Source: JADFDG01 sp965232985 | GTDB lineage: Bacteria > Pseudomonadota > Gammaproteobacteria > Pseudomonadales > JADFDG01 | Assembly: GCA_965232985.1 (NCBI GenBank) | Contig: CBDDRC010000031.1 | Location: 1-64,000 of the forward strand | Length of the DNA: 64,000 nucleotides | Reading direction: 5' to 3' | In this document: in pieces, positions 1 to 8,556 of the stretch | Layout of the letters: each line of letters begins with the position of its first letter | Position numbering within the stretch: position 1 is the first letter of the stretch | Notes under the pieces: generated by a model | Told to the model about the DNA's origin: nothing | The model's input: the letters and a program-made list of their open reading frames with translations, nothing else | Databases searched by the model: none | Program-made: the position numbers and the translations under genes

Positions 1-125
1 GCGACGCCGTTGGCCGCGCGGACAGCCACATCGTCGCTACCGCCTTCACTGACAGCGCTGAACAGCACGCCTGCCATAAAGATCGCAGCGAACACCCAGA
101 GGATATCGGGAGACTTCTTTTTCAT
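1..125 (-). CDS. N-terminal fragment of a small membrane-anchored or exported protein (cut by window edge)
   Basis: An ATG at 125 on the minus strand opens a frame that runs off the left edge after 41 codons. The product begins MKKKSPDILW, has a hydrophobic stretch at about residues 8-25 that could be an uncleaved anchor or signal peptide, then turns polar (SEGGSDDVAV). No family can be named from this fragment and no strong ribosome binding site is visible. It is divergent from the TraF-like gene, with about 257 noncoding bases between them. Confidence 0.5.
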   Translation of the reverse strand, partial: MKKKSPDILWVFAAIFMAGVLFSAVSEGGSDDVAVRAANGV

Positions 126-382
126 CGTCGTTTACCAGCAGAAGATCGGTTGACCAATCTTTGGCCAAGCGGCGAGTATCATTCCGTGATCCACCTCCCG
201 AATCAAGCGCAAAATAGCTACAAGATCAAAAAGTTAGGTCGGCTTGCTCAGTAACGCCTCAAGATCTGTGAATTGTTTGGCGTTCCCTGTGTGCGGTACC
301 CCACGCTCGCTATGGGATACTTGCCGCCCAAGGGCATCCCAGCCTGGCTCACCCTTTCCCACACCCTGCGCAGGAACACCCC

Positions 383-1693
383 ATGTCCATGTCCTTCCAT
401 CGACTTGCTCTCGCCCTCGCCAGCGGCGTCTTGTTCAGCACCGCATCCGCCGCTCCCTTCGCCCCGTTCGACCCGCGCGCTGCCGGCATGGGCGGCACCG
501 GGGTTGCGTCAGCCAAGACGGCGAGTGCGGCGCTGTTCAATCCGGCCATGCTGTCGGCTCAGGTTGAAGGGGATCGCTTTCAGGTCGCGCTGGGCTTGGG
601 TGCGCAGGTGGCGGACGAGGACGAAATGGTCGACCAGCTCGATAATTTGCAGACCACGCTGGATGAACTTGATCGCCTGATTGCAACAATCGACACCAGC
701 AATATTTTCGTCAACACATCCAACGCGGATCTGGCCCGCATCGGCGAAGAAACAACCACGCTGTCCGGCCAGTTCACGCAAATCGACGGCGACAGCGCCA
801 ATGTCATTCCTGCTGCCGGTCTGGCTATCGGGATCGCGGGCAAAAAAATCGGTGTCGGGGTTTTCGCCAGCCTCAATGGTCAGTTGTCGATTTCCACAAC
901 CGTTGACCGTTACGATACCGACCGCCTGAATCTGCTGGGGACTATCCTCGAGGACGGCATCGTCGACTCGGCCGAGCTTAATAACAGTAGCGTCGTCGAT
1001 ACCAACGGCGTACCGCAACCACTGTTCAATACCGCCAGCCAAACCGTCGTCGACTTCAGCGACTTCAACTCCGCCTCGTCGGCCACTGCCGTGGGTGTTG
1101 CCATTGTCGAGGTGGGCGTGGCCTTGTCACGGCAATACACGTTGGCCAACGGCGGCCTGCTCAGCGCCGGCGTGACGCCAAAATCCGTCGATGTCATCAC
1201 CTACGAATACACGGCCAACACCGAGTCATTTGAAGATGCAGACATCGAGGATTTCGAAGCCACCGATTCCGGTTTCGATCTGGACATCGGCGCGGTCTAC
1301 AAGACTTCCGCCGACGCACCGTGGCAGTTCGGAGCCGTGGCCAAAAATCTGATCGGCGGAAATTACAAAACCATCGCCGGTCGTAAAATCGATGTGGATA
1401 TGCAACTGCGTGCCGGCGTTGCGCGCATGACCAAGCGCACAACTCTGGCAGTTGATCTTGATCTGACCGAAAACACCGGTACAACCGGTACCGACGCCAC
1501 ACAGTTCCTGGCCTTCGGTGCTGAATACGATCTGAAGTTTCTGCAGCTGCGCGCGGGCTACCGCGCCAATCTGGCCGGCGGCGATGTGGCCGATGTGATG
1601 ACTGCCGGCCTGGGTTTGGGTCCTGTTGACCTGACCGCCGTCGTCAGCGACAACACTCTCGGCGCCTACCTGAACCTCGGGTTTGGCTGGTAG
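383..1693 (+). CDS. traF: TraF-like outer-membrane protein (conjugal transfer TraF family, PF13729 type)
   Basis: The 436-residue product has a signal peptide (cleavage likely after about residue 23, ASAA), then a motif typical of this family and of FadL-like barrels (FDPRAAGMGGTGVASAKTAS). Alternating amphipathic stretches follow, and the end is aromatic (LGFGW) as in outer-membrane beta-barrels. Residues about 80-130 look helical. The start is preceded by AGGA at a good distance. Although the family is named for F-plasmid TraF, chromosomal members usually stand alone with no conjugation genes nearby, as here, so the name says little about function. It converges on ilvA with a 52-base gap holding only a weak hairpin. 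Confidence 0.75.
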   Translation: MSMSFHRLALALASGVLFSTASAAPFAPFDPRAAGMGGTGVASAKTASAALFNPAMLSAQVEGDRFQVALGLGAQVADEDEMVDQLDNLQTTLDELDRLIATIDTSNIFVNTSNADLARIGEETTTLSGQFTQIDGDSANVIPAAGLAIGIAGKKIGVGVFASLNGQLSISTTVDRYDTDRLNLLGTILEDGIVDSAELNNSSVVDTNGVPQPLFNTASQTVVDFSDFNSASSATAVGVAIVEVGVALSRQYTLANGGLLSAGVTPKSVDVITYEYTANTESFEDADIEDFEATDSGFDLDIGAVYKTSADAPWQFGAVAKNLIGGNYKTIAGRKIDVDMQLRAGVARMTKRTTLAVDLDLTENTGTTGTDATQFLAFGAEYDLKFLQLRAGYRANLAGGDVADVMTAGLGLGPVDLTAVVSDNTLGAYLNLGFGW

Positions 1694-1745
1694 TCGGGCG
1701 ATACCAGCGGCTGCCTCGGGCCGCTATCGAGCGCAAGTAAACTGG

Positions 1746-3275
1746 TTACTGAAGGAACAACGCGAACGCCGGGTTGTCCGTTTCGTCGGTGAACGGATAG
1801 CCCAGCTCACGCAGCGAGTTTTCCACCGCGCGTCGCTCGCCTGGATTGACCTGGAACCCGGCGAGTACGCGCCCGTAGGCGGCGCCATGGTTGCGGTAAT
1901 GGAACAACGAGATATTCCAGTGCTGGCCGAGGCGATCGAGGAACTTCATCAACGCACCCGGGCGCTCCGGAAACTCGAAACGAAAAATCAGTTCCTGCTT
2001 GCCTACCGATGGCGGGTGACCACCAACCATGTAGCGCACGTGCAGTTTTGCCATCTCGTTGTCGGTCATGTCGATGACCGGGTAATCCTTGCCGCGCAGC
2101 ACCTCGACCAGCGCCTCGCGATCGGCCGGACGGGCAAGCTGCAGGCCAACGAATACATCGGCGCGCTCGGCGCTGCTGAAACGGTAGTTGAACTCGGTGA
2201 TGTTGCGTTTACCAAGCGCCCGGCAGAACGCCTTGAACGCGCCCGGCCGCTCCGGGATCGTCACCGCCAGGATCGCCTCGCGCTTCTCACCCAGCTCGGT
2301 GCGCTCGGAAATGTGGCGCAGCCGGTCGAAGTTCATATTCGCGCCGCTCGCGATCGCGACGAACGTCTTGCCCGTGCACTTCTCGCGCGCGATCCAGTTC
2401 TTCATGCCGGCGATGGCAAGCGCGCCAGCCGGTTCGGCGATCGACCGTGTGTCCTCGAAGAAATCTTTGATTGCAGCGCAGATTTCGTCGGTTGAGGCGG
2501 TGATTACTTCATCGACTGTCTTGCGTGCGATGCGGAATGTTTCCTCGCCGATCTGCGCCACGGCAACGCCGTCGGCAAACAGGCCGACTTCCGGCAGCAC
2601 CACACGCTTCTTCGCCGCGAGCGCCGCCTTCAGGCAAGCGGCGTCTTCCGGTTCGACGCCGATGACGCGGATGTCTGGCCGCAAATATTTTATGTACGCG
2701 GCCATGCCGGCAATGAGGCCGCCGCCGCCAACCGGGACGAACACTGCGTCGATCGGGTCGGGATGCTGGCGCAGGATTTCCATCGCGATGGTGCCCTGAC
2801 CGGCAATCACCGTCGGATCGTCGTACGGGTGCACGAACGCATAACCCTTTTCCTTTTCGAGTGCGCGCGCATGGATATATGCCTCATCGAAAGTATCGCC
2901 ATGCAGCACGACCTTCGCGCCGCGCTGCCGCACCGACGCCACTTTGATCTCCGGCGTGGTCTGCGGCATGACAATCACCGCCTTGATGCCCAGCGTCTGC
3001 GCCGCAAGCGCCACGCCCTGCGCGTGATTGCCGGCAGAAGCGGCGATGACGCCACGCGCGCGATCAGCTGCCGACAGATGCACGATCTTGTTATAGGCAC
3101 CGCGCAACTTGAACGAAAAAACCGGCTGCAGGTCTTCACGCTTGAGCAGCACGCGGTTCTCCAACCGACGCGACAGTTGCGGTGCAACCTCCAGCGGCGA
3201 CTCGATCGCCACGTCGTAGACGCGGGCGGTGAGAATGCGGCGGGCGTAATCCTGGAGCATGTTGGCTTCGGTCAT
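1746..3275 (-). CDS. ilvA: Threonine ammonia-lyase, biosynthetic
   Basis: IlvA deaminates threonine to 2-oxobutanoate, the first step to isoleucine, in the cytosol. The product is 509 residues from the ATG at 3275, close to the usual 504-514. The PLP lysine lies in SFKLRGAYNK (K56), the glycine-rich phosphate loop is VGGGGLIAGM, and the C-terminal 190 residues carry two ACT-like regulatory lobes (REAILAVTIPERPGAFKAF and ELIFRFEFPERPGALMKF), as expected of the isoleucine-inhibited biosynthetic form. The frame is open further upstream to 3434, but that would overlap rpiA and extend beyond the family, so the later start is preferred. It is divergent from rpiA. Confidence 0.93.
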   Translation of the reverse strand: MTEANMLQDYARRILTARVYDVAIESPLEVAPQLSRRLENRVLLKREDLQPVFSFKLRGAYNKIVHLSAADRARGVIAASAGNHAQGVALAAQTLGIKAVIVMPQTTPEIKVASVRQRGAKVVLHGDTFDEAYIHARALEKEKGYAFVHPYDDPTVIAGQGTIAMEILRQHPDPIDAVFVPVGGGGLIAGMAAYIKYLRPDIRVIGVEPEDAACLKAALAAKKRVVLPEVGLFADGVAVAQIGEETFRIARKTVDEVITASTDEICAAIKDFFEDTRSIAEPAGALAIAGMKNWIAREKCTGKTFVAIASGANMNFDRLRHISERTELGEKREAILAVTIPERPGAFKAFCRALGKRNITEFNYRFSSAERADVFVGLQLARPADREALVEVLRGKDYPVIDMTDNEMAKLHVRYMVGGHPPSVGKQELIFRFEFPERPGALMKFLDRLGQHWNISLFHYRNHGAAYGRVLAGFQVNPGERRAVENSLRELGYPFTDETDNPAFALFLQ

Positions 3276-3341
3276 GGGTGTCCGCAGGGAGAGGCGCCGG
3301 AAAGCAGCCATGGTAGCCGAACACCGGCCGGGGTTTCCCAA

Positions 3342-3362
3342 GGGGCGCTTATAATGCGCCCC
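3342..3362 (+). promoter_or_regulatory. Candidate rpiA promoter inside a 7-bp inverted repeat
   Basis: A perfect -10 hexamer TATAAT (3350-3355) sits in the 7-base loop of a perfect inverted repeat, GGGGCGC (3342-3348) and GCGCCCC (3356-3362). It lies 34 bases before the rpiA start. No convincing -35 hexamer is visible at the usual distance, so promoter activity is inferred from the -10 and its position. The GC-rich stretch just downstream resembles a stringent-type discriminator. Confidence 0.5.
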
Positions 3363-3388
3363 GATCAATGCCCGCCGGAGCTGCGCAC

Positions 3389-4051
3389 ATGAATCCCCAG
3401 GATGCCCGCAAGAAAGCTGCCGCTCTGGCAGCAACCAGGTACGTGGATCCTTATGCCATCCTCGGCGTTGGTACCGGCTCGACCGTCAATTTCTTCATTG
3501 ATGCGCTGGCGCCGCTGGCGGGTCGCCTCAAGGGTGCCGTGTCGAGTTCACTCGCCTCGACAAGGAAACTTGAGGCGCTCGGCATTCCGGTGCTCGATCT
3601 GAACGAGGTCGACGAGATACCGATCTACGTGGACGGCGCCGACGAAGTGAACCACCGTCTGGAGATGATCAAGGGCGGCGGCGCGGCCCTGACCCGTGAA
3701 AAGATCATCGCCGCAGTCGCGCAGCGCGTTATCTGCATCGCTGACGCAACCAAGCTGGTCGATCGCCTCGGCGGCTTCCCGCTGCCGGTGGAAGTGATCC
3801 CGATGGCCCGCAGCTACGTGGCGCGTGAACTGGTGAAGCTCGGCGGCCGGCCAGCGTATCGGCTTGGCATCGTCACCGACAACGGTAACCATATCCTCGA
3901 TGTGACCGGGCTGGACCTCTCTGTGCCGGCCCCTTTGGAAGAGCGCATCAACAATATTGTTGGCGTCGTCGCCAGCGGCCTGTTCGCGCGGCGGCCGGCC
4001 GACGTGCTGCTGGTGGGGGAGGATGGCGGGGTGCGGACGATCAAGAGGTAG
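3389..4051 (+). CDS. rpiA: Ribose-5-phosphate isomerase A
   Basis: RpiA interconverts ribose 5-phosphate and ribulose 5-phosphate in the non-oxidative pentose phosphate pathway. The 220-residue product matches the family length (219 in E. coli) and has its blocks in order: GVGTGSTV near the N-terminus, the active-site YVDGADEV and KGGGAALTREK, and the C-terminal VLLVGEDGGV. The ATG at 3389 follows GGAG by eight bases; an in-frame ATG seven codons earlier lacks this. It is transcribed away from ilvA, the arrangement I also know from Pseudomonas. Confidence 0.95.
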   Translation: MNPQDARKKAAALAATRYVDPYAILGVGTGSTVNFFIDALAPLAGRLKGAVSSSLASTRKLEALGIPVLDLNEVDEIPIYVDGADEVNHRLEMIKGGGAALTREKIIAAVAQRVICIADATKLVDRLGGFPLPVEVIPMARSYVARELVKLGGRPAYRLGIVTDNGNHILDVTGLDLSVPAPLEERINNIVGVVASGLFARRPADVLLVGEDGGVRTIKR

Positions 4052-4131
4052 CGGCATTGAGACGTGCCGGCAGTTGGCCGCATGTCGCTTTGGCACAACT
4101 CACCGTCGCTCTTTCCTCATGGCCAATCTAT

Positions 4132-4163
4132 TAGTAAGCATGTTTACTATGTGCCTGCTTACT
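4132..4163 (+). promoter_or_regulatory. Palindromic operator ahead of the marR-emrAB operon
   Basis: Two 9-base arms, TAGTAAGCA (4132-4140) and TGTTTACTA (4141-4149), form an 18-bp inverted repeat with one mismatched pair. A third half-site, TGCTTACT (4156-4163), is an exact inverted copy of AGTAAGCA (4133-4140). The cluster ends 16 bases before the GTG start of the MarR-type regulator. MarR proteins bind palindromes of this size and usually repress their own operon, so this is the likely autoregulatory operator. It is A+T-rich against its GC-rich surroundings. Confidence 0.7.
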
Positions 4164-4179
4164 GAATGGCCCGTACGTC

Positions 4180-4617
4180 GTGCGCGACTTCGATCCCGAC
4201 CAGAGCTTTGGCTTCAACCTCCACGACGCAGCGCGCCTGTTGCGGCGTGATTTTGAGCGCCGCGCCAGACAACACGGCGTTACACGCGCCCAGTGGTCGG
4301 CACTTACCTATCTGGCCCGTCAGCCGGGGCTGCGGCAATCGCAGCTCGCCGACCTGCTGGAAGTAACCCCGATTGCCGTCGCCCGCCTCATCGACCGCAT
4401 GGAAAACGAAGGCCTCATCGAGCGCCGCGCCGATCCCGACGACCGCCGTGCCTGGCGTCTGCATCTGACCGCAACCGCCAGCGCCCGTCTTGAAACATTG
4501 CGGGCGGTAGGTCGCGACGCGCGCGACGTCGCCCTTGCCGGCATTTCACTGAAGGACCAGGAAGTCCTGCTCGTTGCGCTCAAGCGCATTCGCGACAACT
4601 TCACCACTCCACGCTAA
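4180..4617 (+). CDS. MarR-family transcriptional regulator
   Basis: A 145-residue winged-helix protein with the MarR layout: an N-terminal dimerisation helix (about 10-32), the recognition region QLADLLEVTPIAVARLIDRM (about 54-73), and the wing ERRADPDDRRAWRLHLT (about 79-95) containing the DxRxxxxxLT signature. The length is typical of EmrR/SlyA-type members. GTG at 4180 is the only plausible start, because an in-frame stop lies at 4135 and no ATG follows it. It is the first gene of a four-gene operon with emrA (15-base gap), emrB and an HMG-CoA reductase. It probably represses the operon until a ligand binds. Confidence 0.88.
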   Translation: MRDFDPDQSFGFNLHDAARLLRRDFERRARQHGVTRAQWSALTYLARQPGLRQSQLADLLEVTPIAVARLIDRMENEGLIERRADPDDRRAWRLHLTATASARLETLRAVGRDARDVALAGISLKDQEVLLVALKRIRDNFTTPR

Positions 4618-4632
4618 TCCTGGACTGCCTCA

Positions 4633-5721
4633 ATGACTGCCATGAACGATATCACTGCCAACACAGACGCTCATCTCAACACCGAGACCAACAGCGTTGC
4701 CAATACCCGTCGTCGTCGCGTGTTGATGTTGGGTGTGCCGGCGGTACTGCTCGCTGTCGGTGCAACGTTTTACCTCGCTGGCGGCAGCAAAATCAGCACC
4801 GATAATGCCTACGTGAAAGCATTGACTGTCGATATTGCACCGCAGATTTCCGGCAAGGTTGTCGAATTGCCCGTGGAAACCAACACCCGGGTGAAAAAAG
4901 GCGATTTGTTGTTCGCCATCGACGACAGCGATTATGAAATCGCCCTGCGTGTGGCAGATGCCGAATCCTACGTTCAATGGGCACGCATCGAAGCACTACG
5001 CCCGGAAATGCGCGGCATTCTCGAAGAAAAGCACAAAGCCGAAGCAGAAGCCGCGTACTACGAAAAAGAGCTCCAGCGGCTGGAAAATCTGCGTAAAAAA
5101 CTGGTGGTTTCCGAAGCGCAACTGGACGACATGCGCCATCGTCGCGATGCTGCACTCGCCGGTGTTGCTGCACTTGAGCAGCATTACCGTCGCGCCGCCG
5201 TGGCGCTCAATTTCGACGTGAATTTGCCCAAGGAGAAACATCCGTTCTACCTCGCGGCGATGGCGAAACTCGACAAGGCAAAGCTGGATCTTGCGCGTAC
5301 CCGGGTAGTCGCACCCATGGACGGTGTGATCACCAACAAAAACATCGCCATCGGTGATCTCGTTGCCCCGGGGCGCACCGTGCTGTCAATCGTCCAGGAC
5401 ACCGGCATGTGGGTCGAAGCCAACCTGAAAGAAACCGATCTTGCCGGCGTGAATGTCGGCGCGGCGGTGACAGTGACACTCGATATTTATCCGGGCGTCA
5501 AATACCGTGGCGAAGTAGAAAGCATCAGCCCGGTCACCGGCGCTGAATTTGCGCTCTTGCCGCCCCAAAATGCGTCCGGCAATTGGGTCAAGGTAGTGCA
5601 GCGCGTGCCGGTACGTGTGCACATCATGCCGCAAGCAGATCAGCCGCCGCTGCGCGCTGGCCTCTCGGCTGACGTGACCATTGATGCTGGCAAGAGCCGC
5701 TGGCAGCGGCTGTTTGATTGA
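4633..5721 (+). CDS. emrA: EmrA-type membrane fusion protein of a drug exporter
   Basis: The 362-residue periplasmic adaptor is anchored by one transmembrane helix (about 30-49). A biotinyl-lipoyl-like half motif (ISTDNAYVKALTVDIAPQIS) follows, then an alpha-helical hairpin (about 100-200, rich in Glu, Lys, Ala), the second lipoyl half (RTRVVAPMDGVITNKNIAIG) and a beta-barrel domain. STDNAYV is characteristic of the HlyD/EmrA family. It should link the EmrB pump in the inner membrane to an outer-membrane channel of the TolC type, which is not encoded nearby. It follows the MarR gene and precedes emrB by 24 bases. Confidence 0.9.
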   Translation: MTAMNDITANTDAHLNTETNSVANTRRRRVLMLGVPAVLLAVGATFYLAGGSKISTDNAYVKALTVDIAPQISGKVVELPVETNTRVKKGDLLFAIDDSDYEIALRVADAESYVQWARIEALRPEMRGILEEKHKAEAEAAYYEKELQRLENLRKKLVVSEAQLDDMRHRRDAALAGVAALEQHYRRAAVALNFDVNLPKEKHPFYLAAMAKLDKAKLDLARTRVVAPMDGVITNKNIAIGDLVAPGRTVLSIVQDTGMWVEANLKETDLAGVNVGAAVTVTLDIYPGVKYRGEVESISPVTGAEFALLPPQNASGNWVKVVQRVPVRVHIMPQADQPPLRAGLSADVTIDAGKSRWQRLFD

Positions 5722-5745
5722 CGATTTCCGGCGCGTAGCCAAACC

Positions 5746-7341
5746 ATGCGTACCGCAACGAGTAACGGCGCAATACCATCGTCGCCAGCACAGCAGTCAC
5801 GCCCCGTGCTCGACGTGTCACCAGCGCGGCGGCGATTAATCACCGTATCGGCGATGCTGGCGACGATCATGCAGACGCTCGACATGACCATCGCCAATGT
5901 CGCGCTGCCGCATATGCAAGGCACGTTGTCGGCGACCCAGGATCAGGTCAACTGGGTGCTCACTTCGTATATCGTAGTCAGCGCGGTGTTAATGCCGCTC
6001 ACCGGTTTCCTGGCTGCACGCTTCGGTCGCAAACAGCTTTTCATTGCCGCCATCGCGCTCTTTACCTTCACCTCCGTGTTGTGTGGCATCGCACAGTCCC
6101 TGAATGAAATCGTCGTTTACCGGGCGCTACAGGGCGCGGCCGGCGCAGTGATTGTGCCGTTGTCACAAACCATCATGCTCGACATTAACCGCCAGGAAAA
6201 CCACGGGCGGGCCATGGCCCTGTGGGGCTCCGGCGTGATGCTCGGCCCAATACTCGGGCCCACCATTGGCGGCTGGCTTACCGAGTACTACAACTGGCGC
6301 TGGGTTTTCCTGATCAATCTGCCCATCGGCGTGCTGGTCGTTGCCGGCCTGCTTGCCTCCATTCCACGCACCAATGCCAATACCAAAATACGCTTCGATG
6401 CACTCGGATTTTTCCTGCTGGCAACGGCAATCAGCTGCACCCAGCTGGTGCTTGATCGTGGTGAAACACTCGATTGGTACGCATCCGGTGAAATCTGGAT
6501 GGAAACCGTGATCGCTGCGCTGGCGCTGTACTTGTTCATCGTGCAGCTGATGACGAAGAAAGATCCATTCCTGCCGCCAAGGCTTTTTACCGACCGAAAC
6601 TTTTTGGTGAGCATGTTGCTGGCATTTATCGCCGGCCTCGTGCTGCTTTCCACCATGGCCCTGCTGCCCCCCATGCTGCAGCGCCTGGGCGGCTACAATG
6701 TGTTCGACACCGGGTTACTGCTGGCGCCGCGCGGCGTTGGCGTGATGCTGGCGATGCTGCTGGTCGGTCGCGTGCTGCTGGGTCGTTTTGACCCTCGACA
6801 TATCATTTTTATCGGCTTCGTCTTCATTGAAATATCACTGTGGGGTATGACCCAGTTCACCATGCAGCCGCAGGTTTTCGAACTCGTCTGGACCGGAGTC
6901 GTGCAAGGCGTCGGCATTGGTTTTATTTTTGCGCCGCTGTCTACACTGAGCAGCGCCACGCTGGACCCGGCGCTACGCACCGATGCCTCCAGCATGTTTA
7001 ACCTGCTGCGCAGTCTTGGTTCAAGTTTCGGCGTCGCCGTGGGTGCTGCCGAACTCACACGCAACATCAGCATCAACACGACGCAGTTAGGCGAGCACAT
7101 CAACAGCGGCCAGGCGCGAGCACTCGCCGAAACCATGGGGGGGGCTGGCGGCGCGCTGGATACAGCCACTGCAACAGCACTGCTGCACGCGCAGGTGCTG
7201 CAGGAGGCGGCGTTGATTTCCTACCTCAACGACTTCCGCCTGGTATTCATAACCACGTTGTTTGCCCTGCCGATGGTCTTCCTCTATCGCAAGCCGCCCC
7301 CACCCAGAGCTGGCGACAATGAGATTGCCGTCATCGATTGA
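5746..7341 (+). CDS. emrB: EmrB-type MFS multidrug exporter (DHA2 family, 14 helices)
   Basis: A 531-residue inner-membrane proton antiporter. After a short polar N-terminus come about 14 hydrophobic segments. The first contains the DHA2 signature LDMTIANVALPHM, the loop after helix 2 has GFLAARFGRK, and helix 5 carries motif C (GSGVMLGPILGPTIGGWL). Family length and order fit EmrB, which works with EmrA to expel hydrophobic drugs. The gene ends three bases before the HMG-CoA reductase gene, so the two are surely co-transcribed and probably translationally coupled. Confidence 0.92.
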   Translation: MRTATSNGAIPSSPAQQSRPVLDVSPARRRLITVSAMLATIMQTLDMTIANVALPHMQGTLSATQDQVNWVLTSYIVVSAVLMPLTGFLAARFGRKQLFIAAIALFTFTSVLCGIAQSLNEIVVYRALQGAAGAVIVPLSQTIMLDINRQENHGRAMALWGSGVMLGPILGPTIGGWLTEYYNWRWVFLINLPIGVLVVAGLLASIPRTNANTKIRFDALGFFLLATAISCTQLVLDRGETLDWYASGEIWMETVIAALALYLFIVQLMTKKDPFLPPRLFTDRNFLVSMLLAFIAGLVLLSTMALLPPMLQRLGGYNVFDTGLLLAPRGVGVMLAMLLVGRVLLGRFDPRHIIFIGFVFIEISLWGMTQFTMQPQVFELVWTGVVQGVGIGFIFAPLSTLSSATLDPALRTDASSMFNLLRSLGSSFGVAVGAAELTRNISINTTQLGEHINSGQARALAETMGGAGGALDTATATALLHAQVLQEAALISYLNDFRLVFITTLFALPMVFLYRKPPPPRAGDNEIAVID

Positions 7342-7344
7342 ACG

Positions 7345-8553
7345 ATGCCTATCGCTACACGTTCTGCCTCAGAGGATGTGTCCGTGAAAAAACTGCCGCG
7401 CGACAAGAACAACGACTATAGCCGGGAAATGGCCGCAGCACGCCGCGACACGGCGAAAGCCGAAACCGGCGCATCCTTCGAGCATGTTGCTGCCTACTCG
7501 TTCGATCCGGCAGCGCTGCCAGGCAACATCGAGAACTTCATCGGCGTCGCCCAAGTGCCGGTCGGTCTCGCCGGGCCCATGCGGATTGACGGCGAACATG
7601 CGCAGGGCGAATTTTACGTGCCCATGGCTACTACCGAAGGCACTCTGGTGGCCAGCTACTCGCGCGGCATGCGCCTGTGCCACGACGCCGGCAGCATTAA
7701 AACCACCGTGATCGACGACGCCATGCAACGCGCGCCACTGTTTGTTTTCACAGATGCTCGCGCTGCCCGCGATTTTGGGGTGTGGGTGACAGAAAATTTC
7801 ACCGCGATCAAGACGAAAGCAGAAGAAACCACGTCGAGCGGGAAATTGCGCAATATCGAGCAGTACGCTCTCGGTAAAATGCGCTGGTTACGCTTCAACT
7901 ACACCACCGGCGATGCTGCCGGCCAAAATATGGTCAGCAAGGCCACACGACACGCCTGCTTGTGGATGATGGACAACGGCATTGCCGGCCTTGAGCACTT
8001 CACCCTCGCCGCACAGCTCGACACCGACAAGAAGCATTCAGCACTCAACAACCTGCATACCCGCGGCAAACGCGTTGTGGCGGAAATCACGCTGCCGGAA
8101 AAAATGGTGCGCGAGGTAATGCACACCACCGGTGCGGTAATCCACCAGCAGCGGCAATTGTCGAATATGGGCGCACTACTGTCCGGCTCTATCAACAACG
8201 GCTCGCATTTTGCCAACGGCATCACTGCGCTGTTTATTGCCTGCGGCCAGGACGTCGCCAATGTGGCCGAATCCTCGTCCGGGTTTGCCTATGGTGAACT
8301 CAAGGACAACGGCGACTACTATTTCTCGGTCACGATTCCGTCACTGATCGTCGCAACCTATGGCGGCGGCACGGCGCTGCCTACGCAACAAGAATGCTTG
8401 GGCGTGCTTGGCTGCGTCGGCAAAGGCAAAGCGAACAAATTCGCCGAGATCGTTGCCGCAACGGTGCTGTGCGGCGAATTGTCACTTGCGGCCGCGATCG
8501 TTTCCGATCAATGGGTGTCCAGCCACGACCAATACGGGCGCAACCGCAAGTAA
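7345..8553 (+). CDS. Hydroxymethylglutaryl-CoA reductase
   Basis: The 402-residue product has all the catalytic blocks of HMG-CoA reductase: the substrate loop ENFIGVAQVPVGLAGP (63-78), ATTEGTLVAS with Glu98, the NADP-binding-like GDAAGQNM (189-196), DKKHSALN with Lys229 or 230, GQDVAN with Asp303, and a C-terminal GELSLAAAIVSDQWVSSH with catalytic His394. The single catalytic-domain length and the ENxIG/TTEG motifs resemble class I enzymes without the membrane domain. The usual reaction is NADPH reduction of HMG-CoA to mevalonate. No other mevalonate-pathway gene is in the window. Its place three bases after emrB suggests a link to the exporter, for example as a spare target. Start is the ATG at 7345; a GTG at 7381 is possible. 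Confidence 0.88.
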   Translation: MPIATRSASEDVSVKKLPRDKNNDYSREMAAARRDTAKAETGASFEHVAAYSFDPAALPGNIENFIGVAQVPVGLAGPMRIDGEHAQGEFYVPMATTEGTLVASYSRGMRLCHDAGSIKTTVIDDAMQRAPLFVFTDARAARDFGVWVTENFTAIKTKAEETTSSGKLRNIEQYALGKMRWLRFNYTTGDAAGQNMVSKATRHACLWMMDNGIAGLEHFTLAAQLDTDKKHSALNNLHTRGKRVVAEITLPEKMVREVMHTTGAVIHQQRQLSNMGALLSGSINNGSHFANGITALFIACGQDVANVAESSSGFAYGELKDNGDYYFSVTIPSLIVATYGGGTALPTQQECLGVLGCVGKGKANKFAEIVAATVLCGELSLAAAIVSDQWVSSHDQYGRNRK

Positions 8554-8556
8554 GAA

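Noticed and set aside
383..1693. Evidence of a conjugative element from the TraF-like gene
   Set aside because: No other transfer, relaxase or integrase genes are near, and chromosomal stand-alone members are common.
1698..1728. Hairpin between the TraF-like gene and ilvA
   Set aside because: A 6-bp stem plus a bulged extension and no T tract; too weak to call a terminator.
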